From NCBI GenBank assembly GCA_033085395.1, contig JANQBS010000139.1, positions 42,935 to 106,934 of the forward strand: a stretch of 64,000 bases of DNA. Reading direction: 5' to 3'. Of the stretch, positions 53,173-63,560 are shown one piece after another. Numbering within the stretch: the stretch's first letter is position 1; the number at the start of each line of letters is the position of its first letter. Made by a program: the position numbers and the translations under genes. The notes below the pieces were generated by a model. It was not told where the DNA came from. It searched no databases and saw only the letters and a program-made list of their open reading frames with translations. The stretch comes from Xanthoparmelia taractica (Eukaryota; Ascomycota; Lecanoromycetes; Lecanorales; Parmeliaceae).

Positions 53173-53888
53173 GGTCAATGAAAGCACCGCCTTTTTCTTC
53201 ACCTTCTTCGTCTCCTCTAATAATGGTTGTCTACAAAACAATGCAACAGAGGTTGGAAATGTCGCGCATAGTATACTAAGTATGCGAGGAGATATGCAGA
53301 AGAGAATTCAACTTATCTGATCGCACATGAGCATAGGTGCGGGGGATTCTGCACGCTGCTGGAACCGGTCTACCCTTACTCATGCAGGAAGGACCGTCTC
53401 GATGTTGCGATTGGTTCAGTAAGGACAATACCAAACAGCTTCGAACCATACAGACCGGCTGACCCTCGCGTTGCATGAGCCTTTGCCTTGATGCGAGTCT
53501 ATGCCCGCTGCAGGTGGGAATGCCTCGGCAGTTATAGTGGGGCCGTTCCCAAGGGTTTAGGTGTCCACGGAACTCTAACTCCATGATCTTTCGCATGGCC
53601 AGTTGCATCCTCGTTGAGAATTGAAGCGGCAACCAGTTTCGCTTCGGGCACGTTCAGAGATTCTCTACGTGCAGCATCTTGGTGAGCGGTCTGAAGACCT
53701 CCGAGCATCTTTGTTAGAAGTTGGTCGCAGCTGGTTTTCGTTTGGTCTGCCAATCTCATGCTGCAGCCGCCGGCGGCCGTGAAACCCCGGCGTGTGGGGG
53801 CCAATAGTTGGCGCGCGCTTTGCGTCGCAGTTTCTCTTCCTCTCTCCTCCACCAATCTTTGCTCCCTCACTCTCGTTTTCGAATCGCC
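53173..53888. promoter_or_regulatory. Shared divergent promoter region (transporter / DUF7924 gene)
   Basis: 716 bp between two divergent start codons, so both promoters must lie here. No specific binding site can be assigned. ORFs in it (up to 208 codons on the minus strand, reaching into the DUF7924 gene) have no family signature. Confidence 0.45.
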
Positions 53889-55331
53889 ATGCGGTTTGAT
53901 GTTGACTATTCAAGAAACATGAAGCCTTCCAAACGTCCTCTTGAAGACCCAGGTACTTCGCCCTCAAGCAAGCGTCCTCGACTGCAACCAGCATCTTCGC
54001 TACCAACTCCACCGCCAACTGCATCACCATTTTCCCACCAGCGCTCCAGCAGTCGAGACTTACGCCAGCGCTCAAGCAGAGCTTCGTCGCTGCCAGAGCC
54101 TGCGAGATCTCGTAAACGAGTCCGTGACGAGTCCGACCGTGAGTGTGCGCCCGAGAGCAAGCACCCTCGGCAATCATCGTCAACCTCTGCATCAATCTAC
54201 GACTGGCTGTCGCACCTCCCTTCGAAGAGAGACCCATTAAAGGGTGCCAGCAGTGAGAACCTTGCGGCCGTTGACCAGCATACCTCTCCACACACGTCCT
54301 CGCCTACATTGCCAGTAGCGACCGATCAGATGTCGCAGCAAGATGGAAACAGTCGCAGGCCAGGCTCGGTTACGTCCTCTCAAAGTGACAAGCCTGGTGC
54401 GACGTCGCGCATGTTTCGTTCGATACTCGCCGCGAACAACATCATCATGGATCTTTCAGGAGATGCGATGCCGTCAGAGCTCAGAGAATTAGTGGACACG
54501 CGCATTCGAAAGAGCCGGTCACCTCCACGATTGAGCGAGGAGGAACTCGCCGCATTCGTGAAAGAAGTCATACGGGTTTGGGACAAGCCCGAAACGATTG
54601 TGTCAGACATCACGAAGACCTCTGCGTTCACCATCGATCGTTCTGACATTGCGGAAGGACGCGGCAACTTGTGGCAAGTCAAACCCTTGCCCAAAGATCC
54701 CGAGTATCCATACTCGCTCCCTCTTCCGAAACCTGACCGGTGTTACGGATACCACACTGGCCAAGAATCCAAATGGAGCATCACAGAGTTGGCTGTTGTT
54801 GATCATCGCGAAGCACTGCCATATTCACAACCATCAAAAGAGGTTCTATTCCCGTTCTACATGATAGAGATGAAGTCAGAAGCCTCTGGTGGTACGTTGT
54901 ACGTGGCCGAAAATCAGGCCGCCAACAGTGGTATTCAGAGCGTCCGCGGACGACGCTGGCTCCACTCACAGGCCAATCCCTCCAGAACGCTGTCGGTTAC
55001 CGATGCAATCGCCTTCACGGCTGCAATCAGTCAGAGAATGGCAGTCCTTCACGTACATTGGTATTGTCCAGAGAATGAGAAGTACTACATGTCCTACATC
55101 GACTGTTTTCGTTTGCAGAAGCCATCGGACGTTCTTGAGTACTGCCACCATCACCTCAACATCCAAGATTTCGGCGGAGGAGATCTACAAGACAGTACCA
55201 GAGCCCTTCTCAAAGCTTTATACCCGATCCCAAAGCATTGGAAAAAGGGTCGATCTACCAGCGCTATAGTGGATGCAGCTGAATCGTTCGGGAGTGAAGA
55301 TGGAAGGTCTAGCAAGAGTCAACGAATATAG
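53889..55331 (+). CDS. DUF7924 protein, PD-(D/E)XK-nuclease-like core
   Basis: Single exon, 480 residues (MRFDVDYSRNMKPSKRPLED; a second Met at 53919 is possible). The first ~190 residues are disordered and Ser/Pro/Arg-rich with NLS-like patches (SSKRPRLQP, ARSRKRVRDE). The C-terminal ~280 residues match the fungal domain now called DUF7924: MDLSGDAMPSELRELVD, WQVKPLPKDP, GYHTGQESKWS, then the core FPFYMIEMKSEASGG (Glu327, Lys329) and TLYVAENQAANSG, ending in YPIPKHWKKG. The E-x-K on the strand, after an upstream acidic/His segment, resembles a PD-(D/E)XK active site; I do not know of experimental proof of nuclease activity. Such genes are numerous and variable in plant-associated and soil fungi. 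Probably nuclear. Confidence 0.75.
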   Translation: MRFDVDYSRNMKPSKRPLEDPGTSPSSKRPRLQPASSLPTPPPTASPFSHQRSSSRDLRQRSSRASSLPEPARSRKRVRDESDRECAPESKHPRQSSSTSASIYDWLSHLPSKRDPLKGASSENLAAVDQHTSPHTSSPTLPVATDQMSQQDGNSRRPGSVTSSQSDKPGATSRMFRSILAANNIIMDLSGDAMPSELRELVDTRIRKSRSPPRLSEEELAAFVKEVIRVWDKPETIVSDITKTSAFTIDRSDIAEGRGNLWQVKPLPKDPEYPYSLPLPKPDRCYGYHTGQESKWSITELAVVDHREALPYSQPSKEVLFPFYMIEMKSEASGGTLYVAENQAANSGIQSVRGRRWLHSQANPSRTLSVTDAIAFTAAISQRMAVLHVHWYCPENEKYYMSYIDCFRLQKPSDVLEYCHHHLNIQDFGGGDLQDSTRALLKALYPIPKHWKKGRSTSAIVDAAESFGSEDGRSSKSQRI

Positions 55332-57087
55332 CATTAGAGTAACTGAATTGCCAATCAAGCGTCCGTCTTTCCCTTTCTGTCAGTACGTGATCGCTTGAGC
55401 GCTGTCTACTTGTGAGCATCTCATCCCCCAGGGGAGTAGTGCGATACCGCCAAGGCGTAGAGTGTATGCTTAGCATACCTATGATCGCAGTACGATTTCC
55501 GGAAGCATCAAATTCGATACCAGCGGTCGTCGTAACTTAGTAAGTCGTCTAATTTAGCTAGCTCGAAATCTACACTAATATTTCTCGTCGAGCTTCGTTA
55601 CCTCTATTTCCTTCAGCGCTCCGAAGATGGTGTTTAAGGGCGAAACGCTCCAGGGCTGTATTCATTTCTGATCGGCAGCAGCATCCGCTCCAAACCATCT
55701 AGCCAACAAGACCGGGAGTAGCAGGATATCATTGTATAGATCATGAACCAATCCAAGTAGACGAGCCATTTGCGCTTCTTTGGCCGTTCCGGGTCTTTCA
55801 AGGTTGCTTGGGCCTTTTCCTTGCGCTGGTGAGTATGGATGTTGAGTGGCGTGCTCTCTGCTTTTTGCTCATCTGTTCTCCGAAATATATATGCAGGCCC
55901 TCGGTGGGGTCTGGGGAGTCTACTTTTTTTTTTTTGCCATGGAGAGCGTAGATGATGGGTTGGATAGATGGTGATGCCGGAGAGCGAACGTTGTACGGAA
56001 TGGAACAATGGCAGCGAGAAACCCGGAACAGGATCGCTAGAGGCCTCCGTTCCGATTTTCGCTAATAGCCAATAATGGTTTTATTAGATATGATCTTCAA
56101 TAAGGCGTCGCCAAGGTTGGGGGGGTGGCTGAAGAAAGTGCCGGCGTGCTCATTTGGTAGAGGATGATGATCATGCAAAGGAGGGTTCCACTCTGGCCAC
56201 AAAACTCATGTCGTATTTTGTTGTCATAAAAAAAACCCATCATAATTGTCGTAAAGCAAAACCCTGAATGGGGGAAACTCATACGAACTTGAAGAGCTGA
56301 GTTTAAAAATCTCTTCTCAGACTACGACGAGTCTCGAATCCTAGATTAATCTGGATCGATGCGATCTGTATCAACTAAGATACCCGCAAGAACAGCAGAT
56401 CTTGCTTATAGGGCAAGAACATGAACAGAGTCAATGAGTAAGAGTCTGGTTTGGGGAGGCTGGCCTTGGCGAGAGGTTAGCGGTGCAATCGCTCGCCTCT
56501 CCAAGCGGTGGATTTATCTCTAGGGAGCAAAATTTAGAAGACGGAGCGCAGAATGAGGCTAGGAGAAGGGCTCAAGAACTGGATGTCGTCCCAAGGGGTG
56601 ACAGGTCAGTGGAATAGGCGCGTCTTGGAAGTAGGGGAGCTTGCTCGACTACTTGATCGAATGTGGTGGCGGTGTGTGTGGGCGATCCGAGACGAGGTTT
56701 TTAAATGAGAGTGTCATCTTAGTGTGTGGTCTAGATAACGTTCTATGGGAGGTCTCCAAGGCTGTAAGCCGAGATAAAATTCAACCAGTAAAATGCACAA
56801 AGAAGGTAGTTCTATTGCTAAGTATAACTGTTCTAATACCGATTGCATTTCCCTGAGAATTCTGCCAAGAACATGGCAATGTAATGAATGGTTCCAAAAG
56901 CTCTTCGATCATGTCTGAGGACGATGATAGCGAGTGTCCAAGACGTTGTGTGGAGTTGCCAGGGGTTTCCTTGAATTGATGACTTCTGACATTGAATCCT
57001 CTGAAATCCATTAATAACATCCTTACTCGAGAAAGAAATTCGTCCAAGAAGCTTTCGCCAGTTGTATCCCCCAGGTTTGTTTGCAAG
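55332..57087. other. Intergenic region, 1.75 kb
   Basis: A minus-strand ORF of 124 codons at 55634-56008 (with ERPKKRKWLVYLDWFMIYTM) spans an (A)13 run and has no family; it is not called. The rest holds short ORFs. It includes the 3' flanks of the convergent DUF7924 and HET genes. Confidence 0.35.
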
Positions 57088-59259
57088 CTAACCCAGCCAG
57101 ATCGGCACATTATCCTTTGGCAGATCATCCCAAACCTTCTGTGCTACACGGCCCAAGCCTTTCCTGTAAGAAATACCATCCTCCCGCTCGATCCAGAGCA
57201 CATGATAGAAACGATAGCAGTCTCCGGAGCGCGGCCTTCCCGCGAAATTGAACTCCGGTAACCATTCAACCTGTTCCCCAAGAAGGTCTGTGTCATGAAC
57301 TTCAACTTCAGAAGCGAAGCCGGCGGAAATGACAATTAGCTCGCAGCGATGAGTCTGTCCGCTACTGAGAGATAGAGGTTGATGCACGTAAATGACTCCA
57401 GCCCATTCTTGATTTTCAGTGTGTAAGTGGTATAAGGGGTAATTTTCACCATTCTGCTCCTCCTTCGAAAGTGGACTTGCAATTTCGAGATAACCTCGTA
57501 AGGTAATGAAGAACAAGCAAGGGTCACACTGGCGCCTGGTTCCTGGTTGAATGTCCTGTACTGTTGGTATAGGATACCAGAAAGTATGTGTAGGCGCTTT
57601 ATCATATCGGTAATAAAATGTACCATTGTCTTCATCCCGATACGAGGACCAGCCCAATGGCAATGTCAAACTGCCATCCAATCCTTTGCTTTGATACCTA
57701 GCGTAGTCATTTGAGATTCGAACCGGGTGTCCTTTGTTATTGTCACCTATCTCAATCTTGTAATAATCCACTTGAGGAAAAATATCTCGATTGCGTGGAA
57801 TGTAGTTAAAAAAGACGGTAGATCGCTCATGTTTGGTTCCAAAGGCGTTGACCTGGCTTTCTATTTCGCCTTTCCACCCAACCCAAGACCAGCTAGGAAA
57901 CTCATATTTTTGATTCCCATTCTTGAGGTCTTCACGCCGTGTCAAAGTCTCCGTCGGAACCCAGAGAAGCGCTGCATCGAAAAATTGTTCTGGCATTCCA
58001 AAATGAAAACCTCCGGACATACTGCGCTCAAGGGTTCGAAGAATGCCGGAAAACGCGCGGAGAATATCCGCTTCATACGTGAGTCTACGCCCGAGGTATT
58101 CAGAAACAAGACTGTCCCATTTTTTAAGAGAGGGCCACGAGACATCCGCACGCAATAGTCCGTCGTAAGTCTCCCCGGGCTTTTTGGCACTGAGACAATG
58201 TTCTTCGGAGACGAGCTCTTGACACACCCATTTTAGGCCACGATCACGGAAAAAGAGCGTTCGCCCGGAAAGAAAATCTTCTTGAAATGTCCAAGCTCTT
58301 TTATGATAGACTGAAGCCTCACCCATGACATGCATCACCCAGCTGGAGGTCATTGCACCGTTATTGAAGGTCAGAACATTTTGTTTCACGTCTCGTGGTT
58401 GTAAGCACTCTGGTACACCACGCAAGCCGGAACTGGAATCGATCCCGTCAGCCGCACATACCGTAAGATATGAGTTGGAGTAAATGGCTGCCATGTCGTC
58501 GATTTGCGTGGCGGTATGAATCGGGTCATCTACCACAATGCAAAGAATGTCAACCCATAGAAGTTCCAATCCTAGCATTGAGGTAAAGTGTATTGCTCTT
58601 TGAACCGTGCCTGGGAGCTTTTCCTTGATCTTGGCAAGACCGCCATTGCTTCGTAGAAGAGTCAGATTCGCCCTTGAAGTTCGAAAGGGCTGTTGTTCCC
58701 CCCCCCATACGTAGCTGAGTGCAACGTATCTCTCACCGCCATTCGCTTCGACGAGGCAATTCTGTGACAAATCGATCAAATACATGTGTTTAGATGGAAG
58801 TGGCTCGCCTGAATCGAAATCTCGGCAGTAACATTTGCCGTGTGTGGTATTACAGCGTTTTATCCATTCTGATACCCGTTTCATGTCCACCCAATGCCGG
58901 TCCATACGCACGCCGACACAATTCGAATATCCTTCTGCTAAAGGGTATATGGTGAGACTATTCAAGCAAAATTTTTGGGCCCTAGAAACCAATCCCAAAC
59001 ATACAAAGTCGCCGCAGCACGAGTCAGACAGCTGAAACTCGCACTCCACTGCTTCGATATCGGAGTCATTATTTTTCAACCTATCTTTTAAAGAATCGGC
59101 AATTGATGAACAGGTTGGACAGCTCTCGTTTTCTCGTAGCTCTTGGAAAGAGCTCAACTTGACAAATCTCGTTCCCTTAGTGTTGTAGTATCTTGGTACA
59201 CGGAAGCCACCGCTAGGATGTAAAGCTCTGGCTATTCGCTGGCACAAATGGCATTCCAT
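57088..59259 (-). CDS. Heterokaryon-incompatibility (HET) domain protein
   Basis: Single exon, 723 residues, complete (ATG 59259, TAG at 57088). The N-terminus has paired cysteines (MECHLCQRIARAL; CPTCSSIADSL), often seen in these proteins. The HET domain is at about residues 178-330: RYVALSYVWGG, then AIHFTSMLGLELLWVDILCI and DDMAAIYSNSYLTVCAADG. Downstream are the usual RAWTFQEDFLSGRTLFF, an Arg/Cys-containing WVCQELVSEEHC and FPSWSWVGWKGEI. HET proteins trigger programmed cell death after non-self fusion; the HET fold is TIR-related. No NACHT, WD40 or ankyrin part is attached. In the usual LW(I/V)D.LCI.QDD motif this protein has VVDDP, so the QDD Gln is Val. The upstream flank (59260-59400) is AT-rich. 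Confidence 0.92.
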   Translation of the reverse strand: MECHLCQRIARALHPSGGFRVPRYYNTKGTRFVKLSSFQELRENESCPTCSSIADSLKDRLKNNDSDIEAVECEFQLSDSCCGDFVCLGLVSRAQKFCLNSLTIYPLAEGYSNCVGVRMDRHWVDMKRVSEWIKRCNTTHGKCYCRDFDSGEPLPSKHMYLIDLSQNCLVEANGGERYVALSYVWGGEQQPFRTSRANLTLLRSNGGLAKIKEKLPGTVQRAIHFTSMLGLELLWVDILCIVVDDPIHTATQIDDMAAIYSNSYLTVCAADGIDSSSGLRGVPECLQPRDVKQNVLTFNNGAMTSSWVMHVMGEASVYHKRAWTFQEDFLSGRTLFFRDRGLKWVCQELVSEEHCLSAKKPGETYDGLLRADVSWPSLKKWDSLVSEYLGRRLTYEADILRAFSGILRTLERSMSGGFHFGMPEQFFDAALLWVPTETLTRREDLKNGNQKYEFPSWSWVGWKGEIESQVNAFGTKHERSTVFFNYIPRNRDIFPQVDYYKIEIGDNNKGHPVRISNDYARYQSKGLDGSLTLPLGWSSYRDEDNGTFYYRYDKAPTHTFWYPIPTVQDIQPGTRRQCDPCLFFITLRGYLEIASPLSKEEQNGENYPLYHLHTENQEWAGVIYVHQPLSLSSGQTHRCELIVISAGFASEVEVHDTDLLGEQVEWLPEFNFAGRPRSGDCYRFYHVLWIEREDGISYRKGLGRVAQKVWDDLPKDNVPIWLG

Positions 59260-60008
59260 TTGCTTTCTCGCCGAATGTTATAATCACAATTCCTAGGACT
59301 GCACGCCTTATATTTGGTAGATTGAGCGTAGAGCAAGGGCTTTTTGATTCTTCTGTACCCGAATATTATTGAATGTTACCGAGTCTTCTATAGCCTGATT
59401 AATTGACCTTCAGCCTTGTCGCGCTCTTTCCAGCCTTCAAAGGTGTTCCCAAGGATGATCATGAAATTCTCAGGCTACAGATGAGAAGGAGCCCCTTATA
59501 AACGAGCCAGACTAGTATAAGATCCAGATGCTCTTCAAGTGCGTGACCCATTCCTCAGGCTCACTGGCTTGTGGGCCCGATGCTGCCGAAATAGTTGAAA
59601 TATTCAAGAAGGATGGATTGATTCTCCAAAGGATCCCCTGGGGCAGGACTATTTAACATTCAGAATCAGGATATTGGCCGGAAGAAGGCTGGGAATCCAA
59701 GCCTCGGCGCTAAACATTGCGGGCCAAATTTCAACAGAATTAGCAGAGAGTGGCCTGGTTAAGGAATCCAACCGGAGAAAGCCTTAACGCTGGTACTACG
59801 TCAAGGAGGAAAAGCCTTGTTGTTGCTGAATTACCCAGGCTTTGCCAATATTCGCTGCACATTGGCAAGGCTGTGTACTCCGCTGAGCCACGATGCATTG
59901 GAGGCTATATCATGGGGGCGGCGGTGTCCATGCAGCCTGATTTGGCCACTTTCGTCAGCTTAGCCTTTCCTTCATTTGCCATTTCTTTTTCTCTGCACCA
60001 TCTAAACA
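59260..60008. other. Intergenic region
   Basis: Promoter region of the HET gene and 5' flank of the cysteine-rich gene. A + strand ORF at 59750-60121 overlaps the next gene's start in another frame. Nothing recognised. Confidence 0.45.
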
Positions 60009-60976
60009 ATGCTTCTGCGACTCGGTTCTCTGACCCCGCTACTGCTTTTCACCATGTGTGTCGCCACCGGGCTCGAATTCAAAAACTGCTTCGCCGCCGA
60101 TGGCTCACCAGCGCCAGGTAACTATCCTTGTGATCCCACAGCGAATGTCAGCTCTTGCTGTGGTACCACTTGGATCTGTGCTACAAATCTGTACTGCCGA
60201 AGCCGCAGTGACAGCGCTGCCAACTTCGTCGGAACTCGCACGGATAGAACATGGAAGAATCCTGCGTGCCCATTTATACAAATTTAGCTAAGCTCTCATT
60301 CTCCATCTTCTGCCCTGTCTCTCGCAACTTTGCTGAAGACTAAACATCACATTGCATATAAAGCACTCAGGAATTTTGTATCTCACGCGCAACTATGAAT
60401 ACAGAGCTGACGATCCCCTCGCGAGAAGCCTCGATGAAGCCATTCGCCTACGCACATTTCCATTATAATCTCAATACCACTCTTTGCGCTGATATGACCA
60501 CCTGTCCCTCTGCTGGCAACACAACCTGCTGCGATGCAGGCGAAGGTATCCACGAAATTATCTTCCAGCAACAACAAGAAATCCCCACCAACGCGGCTGC
60601 CCTGCCTTCACATTATGCGGCCGAAGGATACTCTCTCTTAACAGCATAAACGACCACTTCAGCGTCCGGCACATCGTCCAACACCTCAGCGTCTAGCACC
60701 AATCTGGTTCCGAAGGCGAGCAGTAATTCGCTTACCTCATCGACCTCGGCAGTGACATCGAGTACCCTCGCGGCGTCTGCAAAAGGTAGCGACAATGGGG
60801 GACAATTGAGCAATCGCTCCCAGATCATATTAGCGACAGTGGCCCCGGCGCTGGCGTTGCTCGTCGGAGCGGGCACATGGTGGGAAACTGCGCGCAGGAA
60901 CAGGACGAGGAAGGCGGCGACTACTGCTTCGATTCCTGCACGTTCTCGCGCACGTCCGGGCTCGTGGCCGCTGTAG
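60009..60976 (+). pseudogene. Broken gene for a Cys-rich single-pass membrane protein
   Basis: The parts of a fungal cell-surface protein are present in order. A signal peptide and Cys-rich module (LLRLGSLTPLLLFTMCVATG, then FKNCFAADG and NVSSCCGTTWICATNLYC) ends at TAG 60286..60288. After a gap there is a second Cys module (LNTTLCADMTTCPSAGNTTC, EGIHEIIFQ), from about 60465 to a TAA at 60647. In the same frame lie a Ser/Thr-rich stalk, GGQLSNRSQIILATVAPALA with a TM helix (LLVGAGTWW) and a basic tail (ARRNRTR), ending near 60976. No clean introns join the pieces: the TAG, an intervening stop (TGA near 60394) and the TAA all interrupt the frame. The family normally shows Cys-rich ectodomain, stalk, TM and short cytosolic tail in one chain. 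Start chosen at 60009. Confidence 0.5.
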
Positions 60977-62252
60977 ACAGAATCGGACAGGAAGCAAGCC
61001 CCATGAAAATAAGACTAGAGCCATCTTCTGACCACTTCATTCGATGCTCGTCTAAGGACAGTGCACGGACATTTCATGTCCCTGGAACATTGACGATATC
61101 ATCGCCAATAAAGCTATACATCTATGAATATTCATCCCCGCTTTGGACGAAAAACCGGACCTATTCTTCTAACTCCGGCACTGGAATGGAGAATCATCGT
61201 CATATCTCGGATTGGATATATTCTATCGATCGCTCAGAAGCCTGTTGTTGATCGAGGACAAATAATTTCGACTTCGCTGCTAAGGTATCGAAGAAGTGGG
61301 CTGAGGTTGCGGAGGTGGGGACAGAGATCGCTACAAAATACGCTACTCTGCTCGCTATGATAGGATAAATTTGATAACAATGGTCTGACCGGCAGCAATG
61401 GCAGGATCGGACGCTGTGGTACGACAGGTAGCGGCACCGAGGAACCTGCTTCGGTCGCCCTGATGGCAGCTTTTCGCACTCCGGGATGAAAAAATTGACC
61501 CGAGTATCGCCAATCGCTGACACCACTTGCCAAATAGCTATGATTGCCACAAGCATCAGGGTGACGACTCTCAGTGCAATACGCGGCGTCTGCTATCACA
61601 ATCTCGCCGAACGGGAGATGAGTGGCGCCAGCGTCGTACTGCAAGGCACTAAGGCCATATATATCCTACCGAGTGTGATAGCGAGGTCAAAAGAAATGAG
61701 CAAGGGCCGCGTCCGTCGAGATATAAGGAGAGAGGAACGAATACAATTAAAGACAAGTAAAACAAGCTGAGAGGGCAGCATCAGGAATAAAAGAGAGACG
61801 AACGAGCGAGGTAGAGGAGGTGAAACGTAGGCTAGTGTACATGCCGTATCACGTTTGATCGAATCCATACCACAGAGAAGCTTGCGAAGCGTCTTGCCGT
61901 AAGCCATTTATTTCTGCCCATCTTCCCAGATCTGTCCATCTTCCTTCTTGTTGTGGGCTATTAATCAATCTTCGCGCCATCTCATGCAAGCGTTTGTGAA
62001 TTGCGCGTCCTCCGATACGCGTTACTTCACCAAAAGATCCAGCTATCGGTAGGTAAGGCACGTCCGGGGTTCTATGCTGGCCATTCTAGAAATAGATGGA
62101 ATTATTCTTTTCCCAAAGCTCTCTTGGGTAGTCCCTCTTCTTGGGGTAGTAATTGAATTCATCTCCGTAGGGCAGGTTGCGGAAGTTGCCTCCAGCCCGG
62201 TCTTGGGAAGTGAGAGAATATGTTTCTTACTATTCTCCCATCTCTTATATAG
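60977..62252. other. Gene-poor stretch
   Basis: Overlapping ORFs on both strands at 61200-61907 (94-136 codons) lack motifs. Nothing recognised. Confidence 0.35.
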
Positions 62253-62690
62253 CTATCCTACAAACTCGGTGTCTGGGTCCCAGTCATTGTGATCCCCCTC
62301 ATAAAATCGAATGTTCTTGACTTCTTTGAACAGGATGAGTGGTAGACCCGCCTTATCTGAGGGTAAGAGAATGGCTTGAAGCGAGTCTCTATAACGTGCA
62401 TTCTGCAAAGGCAAGTGCGTCAAAAAGTAGGACAAGCGGGAAAGTGATACCGCCACATCGTGCATATTATACCAGTCGGCTCTGAGAAAATGGTCCGAAA
62501 ATGTTGCAGGTTTTTCGATAGCATCTTTCAGGTTTGTTGTGGGCAAAACAGTCTCACTGCCGTGGATAATGGCGTTGATTTGCTGGAGCCTTTCGAATGT
62601 ATCGAAACATTCGCCCCCAGGATATCCCTTCATCAACTTGTTGAATGCAGAATGTTCATCGCATACATTATGCTAACGGGGTTAAATACA
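62253..62690 (-). CDS. Hypothetical exon-like ORF, 5' end unresolved
   Basis: A minus-strand frame of about 145 codons, with FNKLMKGYPGGECFDTFERL, HDVAVSLSRLSYFLTHLPLQ and DKAGLPLILFKEVKNIRFYE near its end. Composition is clearly protein-like, but no ATG begins it; an acceptor-like CCCGTTAG lies at about 62682. An adjacent frame (62747 to about 62634) reads MKGNFDYFATIGWLSKMLLV and may be a preceding exon or a frame-shifted continuation. The start may be missing, the gene split, or the locus decayed. No family assigned. Confidence 0.3.
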
Positions 62691-62747
62691 AGGAGCATTT
62701 TACTCAGCCAACCGATTGTAGCAAAATAGTCAAAGTTGCCCTTCATC

Positions 62748-63269
62748 GAAATTAAGTGCTCATTCTTAGGACAGGGGACAGGCTCCCTCTCCAAGGCTTC
62801 GATGGAGTTCCTCGGTACCCAGGGCTTTCAGAGTGAGAATAGAGATATCCAGTTTTTCCGATTTCTTTGGAGGAGTTTCGAGATCTCGAATGGGCGGATA
62901 AACTCTCGTAGCGCAGCGGGAGTGAAGGATGAGGAGATTTTGAGCAATGCGTCGAGCTCATTGATCACTGTAGATTTGCTACCCAGTGGGATGCGTCCCT
63001 ATTTCCCAGATTCGCATTCCTCAGCCAACGAGAAAACTCAGGGACCGAGCCGAAACGGTTTCCGTCATACGGCGTCTCCTGTTTCGCATACTCTATAGAC
63101 CTTCACAGCTTTCAAGTATAACCTCGATGGTATCGCTAGGCCATTGATGCCATCGAGCATCCGCGTCACAGTGGCTTTGATAGAGAGCTTTTATGGGTTT
63201 CTGTAGGTTATATCATGTTCGACTTGCGACCAAGCGTGCATGACCACCGTTGTGATTTAGATCTCTGCC
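62748..63269. other. Gene-poor stretch
   Basis: Short ORFs of up to 120 codons on both strands overlap without motif support. Nothing recognised. Confidence 0.3.
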
Positions 63270-63560
63270 AGCTTTCCGGTGAGAGAATAGAATTTGACCT
63301 TGGAAAATTGGAATTTTCGATCTTCCAAGTCGAGATTGAGATGCCGAGCAAGCTCTGCCAGCTTTCCCTGTCTCTGCGCGCCGAAAGTCTGAGTATCGAT
63401 GGATTTGCTAGTTGGGCCTACATCTTTCTTTAGCGCACCTCCATTCTTGCGTGCTTTGCATGGACCAACCTGCTTTACATCTCTCCGACACTCCTTCCAT
63501 CTCGCCCTGGATTTTGTCCTGGCAGTGGTGATTACCTGCAGCTTCCCATTGGGCTTCTAG
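63270..63560 (-). pseudogene. Coding-like basic frame without a start codon
   Basis: A minus-strand frame of about 95 codons follows a TAG near 63560. It is Lys/Arg-rich (ARTKSRARWKECRRDVKQVG), then coiled-coil-like (GKLAELARHLNLDLEDRKFQ), and ends in a TAA near 63268. An adjacent frame upstream reads HVKLEAELEAQWEAAG and may join through a short intron or have been split by a frameshift. No family recognised. Confidence 0.25.

Noticed and set aside
53276..54291. Minus-strand ORFs of 104-208 codons over the DUF7924 gene
   Set aside because: Shadows of the + strand gene, which has a recognisable domain and a single long exon.
62634..62747. Cytochrome P450 N-terminal fragment (FDYFATIGWLSKMLLVFNP)
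   Set aside because: A vague resemblance only; no heme-binding FxxGxxxC, ExxR or I-helix motif lies nearby in any frame.
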